From JAITWN01 sp964581365 (lineage in GTDB: Bacteria > Pseudomonadota > Gammaproteobacteria > SZUA-140), in the NCBI GenBank assembly GCA_964581365.1, contig CAZOOF010000060.1, positions 1-9,980 on the forward strand: a stretch of DNA of 9,980 nt, read 5' to 3'. The notes under the pieces were generated by a model. It was not told the origin of the DNA. It did no database searches and saw only the letters and a list, made by a program, of their open reading frames with translations. Shown piece after piece: positions 1 to 7,300 of the stretch. Positions within the stretch are counted from its first letter, which is position 1, and each line of letters opens with the position of its first letter. The position numbers and the translations under genes were made by a program.

Positions 1-659
1 ATCGCGGGGTAGGGCAGCGCGCCACGCTTCTGCATATGGTAGCGCCGGATGACCCCGGTGGTCGTCTCCTCGGTGACGCCGCGGATATTCTGGCGAATGC
101 GGCTGTAGAATCCGGGGTCCTTCTGCAGGCGCGCGCGGATCGCTGCGAACAGGCAGCGCTCTTCCTCGCTTTCGGGCTTGTCGAGTACGGAAGGATCCTG
201 CTCGGCTCGCGCGCCCAGCACGACCAGCAGCGTGGCGTCGCCGCCATCATCCAGGATCATGTTGGGCGTGCCGCCATCATGCCACTCCATGATGCGGTGG
301 GTGTATTCCCAGTACTCCTCGAGGCTCTCTCCCTTGTAGGCGAAGACCGGGACGCCCGTCGCCGCGATGGCGGCCGCAGCGTGATCCTGGGTGGAGAAAA
401 TGTTGCAGGAGGCCCAGCGCACCTCGGCGCCCAGCGCCGTCAGGGTTTCGATCAGTACCGCGGTCTGGATCGTCATGTGCAGACTGCCGGCGATGCGCGC
501 TCCCTTCAGCGGCTGCGCGGGACCGTACTTCTGGCGCAGTGCCATCAGACCGGGCATTTCGGTCTCGGCGATCGCAATCTCCTTGCGCCCCCATTCCGCC
601 AGTCCCATGTCCGCAACCCGGTAATCGGCTACGGATTTTGTCGCTGTTTGCGTGCTCAT
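1..659 (-). CDS. ahcY: Adenosylhomocysteinase (S-adenosyl-L-homocysteine hydrolase), N-terminal part; runs off the left edge
   Basis: This cytosolic, NAD-dependent enzyme reversibly splits S-adenosylhomocysteine into adenosine and homocysteine, relieving product inhibition of methyltransferases. Reading from the ATG at 659, 219 codons lie in the window. They show the substrate-domain signatures NIFSTQDH (about residues 86-93), MEWHDGGTPNMILDDGGD (about 124-141) and GVTEETTTG (about 194-202), which carry the family's catalytic Asp and Glu residues. Between MILDDGGD and GVTEETTTG there is an acidic insert of about 40 residues (LGARAEQDPS...FYSRIRQ), typical of the long bacterial form of the enzyme. 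The NAD-binding domain lies outside the window. The start is supported by a GAGGA Shine-Dalgarno 8 bases upstream and by the fit to family N-termini. The gene lies 70 bases downstream of metK on the same strand, so cotranscription is likely. I am confident of the identity; completeness cannot be judged. Confidence 0.96.
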   Translation of the reverse strand, partial: MSTQTATKSVADYRVADMGLAEWGRKEIAIAETEMPGLMALRQKYGPAQPLKGARIAGSLHMTIQTAVLIETLTALGAEVRWASCNIFSTQDHAAAAIAATGVPVFAYKGESLEEYWEYTHRIMEWHDGGTPNMILDDGGDATLLVVLGARAEQDPSVLDKPESEEERCLFAAIRARLQKDPGFYSRIRQNIRGVTEETTTGVIRRYHMQKRGALPYPA

Positions 660-729
660 CAATCGTTTCCTCGTATCTGCTGCCCCGGGGGGCGTTTGGT
701 TCCTGGTGGCCGTTCGGTCCCGGGGGCGA
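660..729 (-). other. metK-ahcY intergenic spacer with GC-rich inverted repeats
   Basis: The 70-base spacer has two GC-rich blocks. On the minus strand these are GCCCCCGGG (727-719) and GCCCCCCGGGGC (693-682). The second can form only a small hairpin by itself. The GCCCC of the first can pair with the GGGGC of the second across about 35 bases. No T-tract follows, so it is not a typical terminator; RNA processing or mild attenuation between the two genes is possible. I looked for the SAH-riboswitch core (GAGGAGCGCTGC with downstream AACGGCGCTC), which is often found before proteobacterial ahcY, and did not find it. Confidence 0.35.
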
Positions 730-1902
<1,173 letters not shown>

Positions 1903-1957
1903 GAGCTTCCTCATTAGAATTAGGGCATGCGATCTAGACGGAATTGTCGGTCCACCC

Positions 1958-2009
1958 GTGAGGCTTCTGAAACCGCAGTTGCGGTCGATCGCCTGCAGCA
2001 GCGCCCCAC
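1958..2009 (-). promoter_or_regulatory. Structured 5' leader of metK (candidate RNA regulatory element)
   Basis: On the minus strand, GTGGGGC (2009-2003) can pair with GCCTCAC (1964-1958) as a 7-bp closing helix with one G-U pair. Inside it, ACCGC (1985-1981) and GCGGT (1976-1972) form a perfect 5-bp hairpin with a 4-base loop, extendable by one G-U pair. This two-helix layout sits between the candidate metK promoter and the start codon. It contains GCGCTGC, which recalls part of the SAH-riboswitch core. The rest of that consensus and its GCGCTC pseudoknot partner are missing, so I do not assign it to a known riboswitch class. Confidence 0.3.
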
Positions 2010-2025
2010 TCCGTACCGAACGGGC

Positions 2026-2031
2026 TATAAT
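2026..2031 (+). promoter_or_regulatory. Candidate -10 element for the thioredoxin-like gene
   Basis: A perfect TATAAT lies on the plus strand in the context GGGCTATAATACC. I see no recognisable -35 hexamer 15 to 19 bases upstream and no TG extension, so the promoter may need an activator. Transcription would begin near 2038, giving a leader of about 93 bases before the gene at 2131. The site overlaps the metK -10 on the opposite strand. Confidence 0.4.
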
Positions 2032-2056
2032 ACCGCCTTTTCAGCCCCGTTTGTAA
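2027..2056 (-). promoter_or_regulatory. Candidate metK promoter
   Basis: On the minus strand, TTACAA (2056-2051) and TATTAT (2032-2027) are separated by 18 bases. The -10 hexamer matches TATAAT at five of six positions; the -35 is weak. Transcription would begin near 2020, giving a metK leader of about 118 bases. The -10 overlaps a perfect TATAAT read on the other strand, so the two directions may compete. Confidence 0.45.
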
Positions 2057-2072
2057 CCCGCTCCATGCGGGT
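2056..2072. repeat. Inverted repeat ACCCGC-N5-GCGGGT in the divergent control region
   Basis: A perfect 6-bp inverted repeat with a 5-base spacer (TCCAT) lies just downstream of the plus-strand start region and beside the minus-strand -35 of metK. As DNA it could be an operator; as RNA it would be a small hairpin in the leader of the thioredoxin-like gene. The sequence does not decide between these. Confidence 0.4.
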
Positions 2073-2130
2073 CGGGCTCCGGTGCGGCACATGCCTGGGG
2101 TCGAGAAAACTTGCGGAAGGAGATGCGTGA

Positions 2131-2685
2131 ATGGTCAGACTCGAAACTCCGGTATGTGAGTTCGGCAAGCCGGCAGTGGATTTTTCGCTCCGGGGCGTAG
2201 ACGGTCGCATCTGGACACTGGACGACTGTCGCGGTGAGCGTGGTCTGCTGGTGATGTTCATCTGTAATCACTGTCCGTATGTCAAAGCGGTGCGCGAGCG
2301 CATCGTGCGCGACGCGCGAGAACTGCTCGATTACGGGATTCGCAGCGTCGCCATCATGTCGAACGATCCTGCCGACTATCCGGAAGACAGCTTCGAGAAC
2401 ATGGTGAGGGTCGCCGAGGAATTCGATTTCCCATTCCCTTATCTGTGGGACGAGACCCAGGAGGTCGCCCGTGCCTACGGTGCCGTCTGCACGCCCGATT
2501 TCTTCGGCTACAATGCCGATCTGGCTCTGCAGTACCGGGGGCGTCTGGATGAGAGCCGCAAGGAGGCCGTGCCGGGTGCGCGCCGGGATCTGTTCGAGGC
2601 AATGAAGATGGTCGCCGAGACGGGGCGCGGACCGGAAGAGCAGATTCCGAGTGTCGGCTGCTCGATCAAATGGCGTGAAGACTGA
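2131..2685 (+). CDS. Thioredoxin-family / peroxiredoxin-like protein (AhpC-TSA fold) with CNHC motif
   Basis: This 184-residue cytosolic protein has a thioredoxin fold related to AhpC/TSA peroxiredoxins; I see no signal peptide or membrane segment. The N-terminal AVDFSLRGVDGRIWTLDD segment (about 15-32) is the usual start of the fold. The active-site region FICNHCPYVKA (about 43-53) has a CxxC pair at Cys45 and Cys48. Further cysteines are in GAVCTPDFF (Cys120) and near the C-terminus in SVGCSIKW (Cys177), both typical of the PRX_like1 subfamily. The likely role is thiol-disulfide or peroxide chemistry, but the substrate of this subfamily is not established. The start has an AAGGAG Shine-Dalgarno at 2117-2122 with an 8-base spacer. 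The gene is divergent from metK, is followed at once by its own terminator and so looks monocistronic. The family call is firm; the physiological role is open. Confidence 0.88.
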   Translation: MVRLETPVCEFGKPAVDFSLRGVDGRIWTLDDCRGERGLLVMFICNHCPYVKAVRERIVRDARELLDYGIRSVAIMSNDPADYPEDSFENMVRVAEEFDFPFPYLWDETQEVARAYGAVCTPDFFGYNADLALQYRGRLDESRKEAVPGARRDLFEAMKMVAETGRGPEEQIPSVGCSIKWRED

Positions 2686-2698
2686 TCGCCAATTGTTT

Positions 2699-2730
2699 GA
2701 CGTCGAGATTGTCGCCGACGTCGTTTTTTT
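2699..2730 (+). terminator. Intrinsic terminator of the thioredoxin-like gene
   Basis: GACGTCG (2699-2705) pairs perfectly with CGACGTC (2716-2722) across a 10-base loop, and seven Ts follow at 2724-2730. It begins 13 bases after the stop codon, which separates this gene from the tkt cluster. Confidence 0.85.
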
Positions 2731-2731
2731 G

Positions 2732-2760
2732 TTGCTGAAGCAAGGGGCCTGCGCCAAAAT
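2732..2760 (+). promoter_or_regulatory. Weak candidate promoter for the tkt cluster
   Basis: TTGCTG (2732-2737) and CAAAAT (2755-2760) are separated by 17 bases. The matches to consensus are 3/6 and 4/6. Transcription would begin near 2767, placing the GCATTAATGC palindrome just downstream of the start, as for an operator, and giving a leader of about 225 bases. A second weak option is TGCTATTTT at 2894-2902 as an extended -10. Neither is strong. Confidence 0.25.
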
Positions 2761-2771
2761 ACGAACCTCCA

Positions 2772-2781
2772 GCATTAATGC
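2772..2781. repeat. Perfect 10-bp palindrome GCATTAATGC (operator-like)
   Basis: GCATTAATGC is its own reverse complement and stands out as an AT-rich core in GC-rich surroundings. Its place upstream of the five-gene cluster suggests a transcription-factor site. The core also contains the TNA/TNA-type half-sites favoured by LysR-family regulators such as CbbR, but the typical T-N11-A spacing is not clearly met, so the regulator is unknown. Confidence 0.35.
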
Positions 2782-2864
2782 GTACGCCCCGAGGGGGCTC
2801 GCGGCGCATGCCGGTCCGCATCATCCCCGCAGTCCGAGGGATCCAGCGAGAACAACAGCCAACC

Positions 2865-2904
2865 CAGCTCTCCCTTCGCGGGGGCGGAGTGGCTGCTATT
2901 TTTT
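2865..2904 (+). terminator. Terminator-like or attenuator hairpin in the tkt leader
   Basis: CAGCT (2865-2869) plus CTCC (2870-2873) can pair with GGAG (2886-2889) plus GGCTG (2891-2895), giving 9 bp with a one-base bulge at 2890. Six Ts follow at 2899-2904. An alternative pairing uses CCC against the G-run of the loop. It lies 87 bases before tkt on the coding strand, so it could attenuate read-through into the cluster or act as a second stop for upstream transcription. Confidence 0.4.
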
Positions 2905-2990
2905 CCCGGTGTGCGCGGTCCGGAGTCGGGCCGGCTGAGAAAAGAATTTAGGATTCACCGGTTAGCGATTTTTTTAGGAGAACGACGAAT

Positions 2991-4994
2991 ATGCCGTCCC
3001 GAAGAGAGTTAGCGAACGCGATACGTGTACTGAGCATGGACGCCGTGCAGAAGGCGAAGTCGGGTCATCCCGGCGCGCCCATGGGCATGGCGGATATCGC
3101 CGAGGTACTGTGGAACGACTTCATGCGCCACAACCCTGCCAATCCCGCATGGGTCGATCGCGATCGCTTCGTGCTGTCCAATGGTCACGGATCGATGCTG
3201 ATTTACTCGCTGCTGCATCTGACCGGCTACGATGTCACGCTGGATGATCTCAAGCAGTTCCGCCAGCTTCATTCCAGGACTCCGGGACATCCCGAGTTCG
3301 GCTATACCCCGGGAGTGGAGACCACCACCGGTCCGCTCGGACAGGGCATCACCAATGCGGTCGGTATGGCGCTGGCCGAAAAGCTGCTTGCCGGTCAGTT
3401 CAATCGCGACGGCCATCACATCGTCGATCATTACACCTATGTATTCCTGGGCGACGGCTGTCTCATGGAAGGCATTTCGCATGAAGCCTGTTCGCTGGCC
3501 GGTACGCTGGGCCTCGGCAAGCTGATCGCCTTCTGGGACGACAACGGCATTTCCATCGATGGTCACGTTGAAGGCTGGTTCACCGACGATACTCCGGCCC
3601 GATTCCGCGCTTACGGCTGGCACGTCATCTCCGATGTCGATGGTCATGACGGCGAAGCCGTGCGCAAGGCCATCCTCGAGGCGCGCTCGGTTTCGGATCG
3701 TCCCAGCCTGATCTGTTGCCGCACCGTCATTGGTTTCGGTGCCCCGAACCTCTGCGGCAGCCATGACTGCCACGGTGCGCCGCTCGGCGACCAGGAAATC
3801 GCGGCGACCCGCGAAAACCTCGACTGGAAGCACGATCCCTTCGTGATTCCCGATGAGTACTATGGCGCCTGGAATGCGCGCGAGAAGGGTGCAGCGCTGG
3901 AGCAGCAGTGGAGCGAAAGGATGGACGCCTATCGCAAGGCGTATCCTGAACTCGCCGCTGAGTTCGAGCGTCGCATGAAGGGCGATCTGCCGGCCGACTG
4001 GGAGCAGAAGGCGGCTGAGTTCGTGCAGGATGTCATCAGCAAGAAGGCGACCATCGCCAGCCGCAAGGCTTCGCAGAACGCGATCGAGGGCTATGGTCCG
4101 GTGTTGCCGGAACTGCTCGGCGGCTCTGCCGACCTGGCCGGTTCCAACCTGACGATGTGGAAGGGCTCGCGCAGCGTCAGCAATACAGTCTCCGATGGCA
4201 ACTACATCCATTACGGCGTGCGCGAGTTCGCCATGTCGGCGATCATGAACGGCGTCGCGCTGCATGGCGGCTTCATCCCCTACGGCGGCACCTTCCTCAT
4301 CTTCTCCGACTACGCCCGCAACGGTCTGCGCATGTCGGCGCTGATGAAGCAGCGCGTCATCTACGTCCTGACCCATGACTCCATCGGTCTGGGTGAAGAC
4401 GGTCCGACTCACCAGCCGATCGAGCAGGTTCCCTCGCTGCGCCTGATTCCGAACATGTCGCTGTGGCGGCCCTGCGATGCGGTTGAGACAGCGGTTGCCT
4501 GGAAGTTTGCGATCGAGCGCGTCGGCGGTCCGACCAGCCTCAGCCTGTCGCGTCAGAATCTGCCGCACCAGGAGCGGAGCGAGCAGCAGATCGCCGACAT
4601 CGCCCGCGGCGGCTACGTTCTGAGTGATTGCGAAGGCACGCCGGAGCTGATCTTCATCGCCACCGGTTCCGAAGTGGCGCTGGCCATGGAAGCTGCTGCG
4701 CAGCTCTCAGCCAAGGGTCGCAAGGTGCGCGTGGTCTCGATGCCGTCGGTCGATGTCTTCGAGGCGCAGGACGAGGCCTATCGGGAGGCGGTGCTGCCCT
4801 CGGCCGTTGCTGCGCGCGTGGCGATCGAAGCCGGCGTCACCACTGGCTGGTATCGCTACGTGGGCATGCGCGGCGCCGTCGTCGGCATCGACACCTTCGG
4901 CGAATCGGGCCCGGCGGACGAGGTCTTCAGGCATTTCGGTTTCACCGCTGACAAGGTGGTCGAGACAGCGGAACGAGTGTTGAATCAGCGCTAA
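2991..4994 (+). CDS. tkt: Transketolase
   Basis: Transketolase moves two-carbon units between ketose and aldose phosphates using thiamine diphosphate and Mg2+, in the non-oxidative pentose phosphate pathway and, in autotrophs, the Calvin cycle. It works as a cytosolic dimer. The 667-residue length and start MPSRRELANAIRVLSMDAVQKAKSGHPGAP match E. coli TktA almost position for position. Visible active-site residues are His26, His66, His100, the cofactor motif GDG (154-156) ending at Asn185, His261 (SHDCHGAP), Glu412 in YGVREFAM and His474 in GEDGPTHQP. The C-terminal domain starts near FIATGSE (about 555). AGGAG lies 10 bases before the ATG. Cys242, Cys243, Cys255 and Cys260 crowd the active-site loop. 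It is the first gene of the cluster, with gap 24 bases downstream. The product could also be named CbbT if the host proves autotrophic. Confidence 0.97.
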   Translation: MPSRRELANAIRVLSMDAVQKAKSGHPGAPMGMADIAEVLWNDFMRHNPANPAWVDRDRFVLSNGHGSMLIYSLLHLTGYDVTLDDLKQFRQLHSRTPGHPEFGYTPGVETTTGPLGQGITNAVGMALAEKLLAGQFNRDGHHIVDHYTYVFLGDGCLMEGISHEACSLAGTLGLGKLIAFWDDNGISIDGHVEGWFTDDTPARFRAYGWHVISDVDGHDGEAVRKAILEARSVSDRPSLICCRTVIGFGAPNLCGSHDCHGAPLGDQEIAATRENLDWKHDPFVIPDEYYGAWNAREKGAALEQQWSERMDAYRKAYPELAAEFERRMKGDLPADWEQKAAEFVQDVISKKATIASRKASQNAIEGYGPVLPELLGGSADLAGSNLTMWKGSRSVSNTVSDGNYIHYGVREFAMSAIMNGVALHGGFIPYGGTFLIFSDYARNGLRMSALMKQRVIYVLTHDSIGLGEDGPTHQPIEQVPSLRLIPNMSLWRPCDAVETAVAWKFAIERVGGPTSLSLSRQNLPHQERSEQQIADIARGGYVLSDCEGTPELIFIATGSEVALAMEAAAQLSAKGRKVRVVSMPSVDVFEAQDEAYREAVLPSAVAARVAIEAGVTTGWYRYVGMRGAVVGIDTFGESGPADEVFRHFGFTADKVVETAERVLNQR

Positions 4995-5018
4995 GCCAGC
5001 TATTAAGGAGAGAAAAAA

Positions 5019-6032
5019 ATGGCGATCAAGGTTGCAATCAACGGTTATGGCCGCATCGGCAGGAACGTGCTTCGCGCCCTGTACGAAGCCGGACGTACCG
5101 ACCAGATCCAGATCGTGGCGATCAATGACCTCGGCAATGCCGAGACCAATGCCCATCTCACCCGCTTCGATACGGTGCACGGCCGCTTCAACGGCACCGT
5201 CGAAGTAGACGGCTCGTACATGGTCGTCAATGGCGACCGCATTCGCGTCGTCGCCGAGCGCGATCCGTCCAAGCTGCCTTGGGGCGAGCTGGGCGTCGAT
5301 GTGGTCATGGAGTGCACCGGGCTGTTCACCAGCAAGGATAAGGCTTCCGCCCATCTGAAGGCCGGTGCCAAGAAGGTCGTGATTTCCGCTCCGGGCGGCA
5401 ATGACGTCGATGCAACCATCGTCTACGGCGTCAACCACAAGACCCTGAAGGCGTCCGACACCGTTATCTCGAACGCTTCCTGCACCACCAACTGTCTTGC
5501 GCCGCTGGTTCAGCCGCTGCATGAGAAGATCGGTGTGGTCAACGGTCTGATGACTACCATCCACTCCTATACCAACGACCAGGTCCTCACCGACGTGTTC
5601 CACTCCGACCTGCGTCGGGCGCGTTCGGCCACCCAGTCGATGATTCCGACCAAGACCGGCGCCGCTGCCGCTGTCGGCCTGGTGCTTCCGGAGCTGAACG
5701 GCAAGCTCGACGGCTTCGCGGTGCGCGTGCCGACCATCAACGTCTCGCTGGTCGACCTGACCTTCACCGCCGCCCGCGCGACTTCCAAGGATGAGATCGA
5801 CGGCATCCTGCGTGAGGCTGCCAACGGTCCGCTGAAGGGTGTCCTGGCTTACAACGAGCTGCCGCTGGTTTCCATGGACTTCAACCACGACCCGGCGTCT
5901 TCGACCTATGAGGCGAGCCTCACCAAGGTGATCGATGGCACGCTGGTCAAGGTGCTGGCCTGGTACGACAACGAGTGGGGCTTCTCGAACCGCATGCTCG
6001 ATACCACCATCGCGCTGATGAACGCGAAGTGA
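5019..6032 (+). CDS. gap: Glyceraldehyde-3-phosphate dehydrogenase, type I
   Basis: This cytosolic tetrameric enzyme interconverts glyceraldehyde 3-phosphate and 1,3-bisphosphoglycerate. The 337-residue protein has the Rossmann start INGYGRIGRN, the active-site motif SNASCTTNC with Cys155, the paired His182 in TTIHSYT, and the C-terminal WYDNEWGFSNRM. Erythrose-4-phosphate dehydrogenase (Epd) was considered, since pseudomonad clusters of this kind carry epd and ELPLVSMDFNHDP looks Epd-like. The phosphate-site motif TKTGAAAAVG (211-220) is that of true Gap and is missing from E. coli Epd. Asp37 in AINDL suggests preference for NAD over NADP. A strong AAGGAG lies 8 bases before the ATG. It sits 24 bases after tkt, and a long GC hairpin follows it, which may stabilise its message. 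Confidence 0.95.
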   Translation: MAIKVAINGYGRIGRNVLRALYEAGRTDQIQIVAINDLGNAETNAHLTRFDTVHGRFNGTVEVDGSYMVVNGDRIRVVAERDPSKLPWGELGVDVVMECTGLFTSKDKASAHLKAGAKKVVISAPGGNDVDATIVYGVNHKTLKASDTVISNASCTTNCLAPLVQPLHEKIGVVNGLMTTIHSYTNDQVLTDVFHSDLRRARSATQSMIPTKTGAAAAVGLVLPELNGKLDGFAVRVPTINVSLVDLTFTAARATSKDEIDGILREAANGPLKGVLAYNELPLVSMDFNHDPASSTYEASLTKVIDGTLVKVLAWYDNEWGFSNRMLDTTIALMNAK

Positions 6033-6041
6033 GGAACGGGA

Positions 6042-6069
6042 CGCGGGGGCGGTTGAGACCGCCCCCGCG
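6042..6069 (+). other. Long perfect GC hairpin between gap and pgk (no T-tract)
   Basis: CGCGGGGGCGGT (6042-6053) and ACCGCCCCCGCG (6058-6069) form a perfect 12-bp stem with a TGAG loop, starting 10 bases after the gap stop. No T-run follows, so it is not a standard intrinsic terminator. In other bacteria with gap-pgk operons, such as Zymomonas, segmental mRNA stability raises gap expression over pgk; a similar role is inferred here. Partial termination is an alternative. Confidence 0.7.
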
Positions 6070-6103
6070 CGCCTGCGAGCACAAGTAACAGCGGAGATTG
6101 AAA

Positions 6104-7285
6104 ATGTCGGTAACAAGAATGAGCGACCTCGACCTGTCTGGAAAGCGGGTCCTGATTCGTCTCGATCTGAATGTTCCTCTCAAGGATGGCAAGGTCGGCG
6201 ATGACACGCGGATCCGCGCCTCGCTGCCGACCATCGAGCTGGCGATGAAGGCTGGCGCGAAGGTCATGCTCATGTCCCATCTGGGGCGTCCCGAGGAAGG
6301 CGTATTCGAGGAGAAGTATTCGCTCGCGCCCGTGGCGGAGCACCTGAGCGGGCTGCTGGGCCGGCCGGTGCGCGTCGAGCGCGACTGGCTGAACGGCGTC
6401 GAAGCGGCTGCCGGGGAAGTCGTGCTGTGCGAGAACGTCCGTTTCAACAAGGGCGAGAAGAAGAACGACGAAGAGCTGTCCAAGCGCATGGCGGCGCTCT
6501 GCGATGTCTATGTGATGGACGCATTCGGCACCGCGCACCGCGCTCAGGCCTCCACCCATGGCGTTGCCCGTTTCGCGCCGGTGGCATGCGCAGGTCCGCT
6601 GCTGGTTGCCGAACTCGAGGCGCTCGGCAAGGCGCTCGATAAGCCGGCGCGACCCATGGTCGCCATCGTCGGCGGCTCCAAGGTTTCCACCAAGCTGACG
6701 GTGCTCGATGCCTTGAGCGGCATCGTCGATCAGCTCATCGTCGGAGGCGGCATCGCCAACACCTTCATCGCTGCGGCGGGTCACAGCGTCGGCAAGTCGC
6801 TTTATGAGCCTGAGCTGGTCCCCGAGGCCGCGCGCCTGACGGCTGCCGCCCGCGAGCGCGGCGCGGACATTCCGGTGCCGGTCGATGTGGTTTGCGGCAA
6901 GGAGTTTTCGCCGAGCGCCGAGGCCACGCTGAAGCCGGTCGACCAAGTGGCTGCCGACGACATGATCTTCGACGTCGGTCCGCAGACTTCCGAGGCTCTC
7001 GAGAAGATCATTCGCGAAGCCGGTACCATAGTCTGGAACGGACCTGTCGGCGTGTTCGAGTTCGACCAGTTCGGCGAAGGCACGCGGCGCATGGCCCAGG
7101 CGATCGCGGAAAGCAGCGCGTTCTCGATCGCCGGCGGCGGCGATACCCTGGCGGCGGTTGCCAAGTACGGCATCGCGGATCGCCTGTCGTACATTTCCAC
7201 CGGAGGCGGCGCATTCCTCGAGTTTCTCGAGGGTAAGAAGCTGCCCGCGGTGGCTATCCTGGAGGAGCGTGCCCGCGGCGCCTGA
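6104..7285 (+). CDS. pgk: Phosphoglycerate kinase
   Basis: Pgk transfers a phosphate between 1,3-bisphosphoglycerate and ADP (reversed in gluconeogenesis and carbon fixation). It is a cytosolic two-domain monomer. The 393-residue protein starts MSVTRMSDLDLSGKR, very like E. coli Pgk (MSVIKMTDLDLAGKR). Substrate-side residues are Arg19, Asp21 and Asn23 (RLDLNVP), SHLGRP (58-63), Arg113 (ENVRFNKGEK) and the DAFGTAHRAQASTHG segment (139-153). Nucleotide-side motifs are VGGSKVSTK (189-197), NGPVGVFE (312-319) and GGGDT (344-348). An in-frame TTG at 6098 would add two residues; the ATG at 6104 is preferred because GGAG lies 7 bases upstream and the N-terminus matches the family. A 12-bp hairpin sits just before it, and pyk follows after 15 bases. 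All expected catalytic motifs are present. Confidence 0.97.
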   Translation: MSVTRMSDLDLSGKRVLIRLDLNVPLKDGKVGDDTRIRASLPTIELAMKAGAKVMLMSHLGRPEEGVFEEKYSLAPVAEHLSGLLGRPVRVERDWLNGVEAAAGEVVLCENVRFNKGEKKNDEELSKRMAALCDVYVMDAFGTAHRAQASTHGVARFAPVACAGPLLVAELEALGKALDKPARPMVAIVGGSKVSTKLTVLDALSGIVDQLIVGGGIANTFIAAAGHSVGKSLYEPELVPEAARLTAAARERGADIPVPVDVVCGKEFSPSAEATLKPVDQVAADDMIFDVGPQTSEALEKIIREAGTIVWNGPVGVFEFDQFGEGTRRMAQAIAESSAFSIAGGGDTLAAVAKYGIADRLSYISTGGGAFLEFLEGKKLPAVAILEERARGA

Positions 7286-7300
7286 GCCCGGCAGACACCC

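Larger units (their letters stand above)
2731..2990 (+). other. Gene-free leader upstream of the tkt cluster
   Basis: No convincing gene lies in these 260 bases. The stretch holds a weak candidate promoter, a 10-bp palindrome, a GC hairpin GCCCC-GAG-GGGGC (2786-2798), a terminator-like hairpin and a run of seven Ts (2969-2975) directly before the tkt Shine-Dalgarno AGGAG (2976-2980). A 57-codon frame from the ATG at 2779 has no ribosome binding site and an arginine-rich, unstructured product, so I do not call it. Confidence 0.6.

Noticed and set aside
660..729. SAH riboswitch before ahcY
   Set aside because: The spacer is the right size, but the conserved GAGGAGCGCTGC core and the AACGGCGCTC pseudoknot partner are missing.
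2779..2952. A 57-codon frame in the tkt leader as a possible leader peptide
   Set aside because: There is no Shine-Dalgarno before its ATG, the product is arginine-rich and low in complexity, and there is no run of regulatory codons before the terminator-like hairpin.
2731..2990. tRNA or other structural RNA gene in the tkt leader
   Set aside because: I found no cloverleaf, T-loop motif or CCA end on either strand.
3009..4568. A 519-codon antisense frame within tkt
   Set aside because: It lies wholly inside transketolase, which has every expected catalytic motif. The antisense product shows no family features.
5019..6032. Erythrose-4-phosphate dehydrogenase (epd) instead of gap
   Set aside because: The TGAAAAVG phosphate-site motif typical of true Gap is present, and E. 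coli Epd lacks it.
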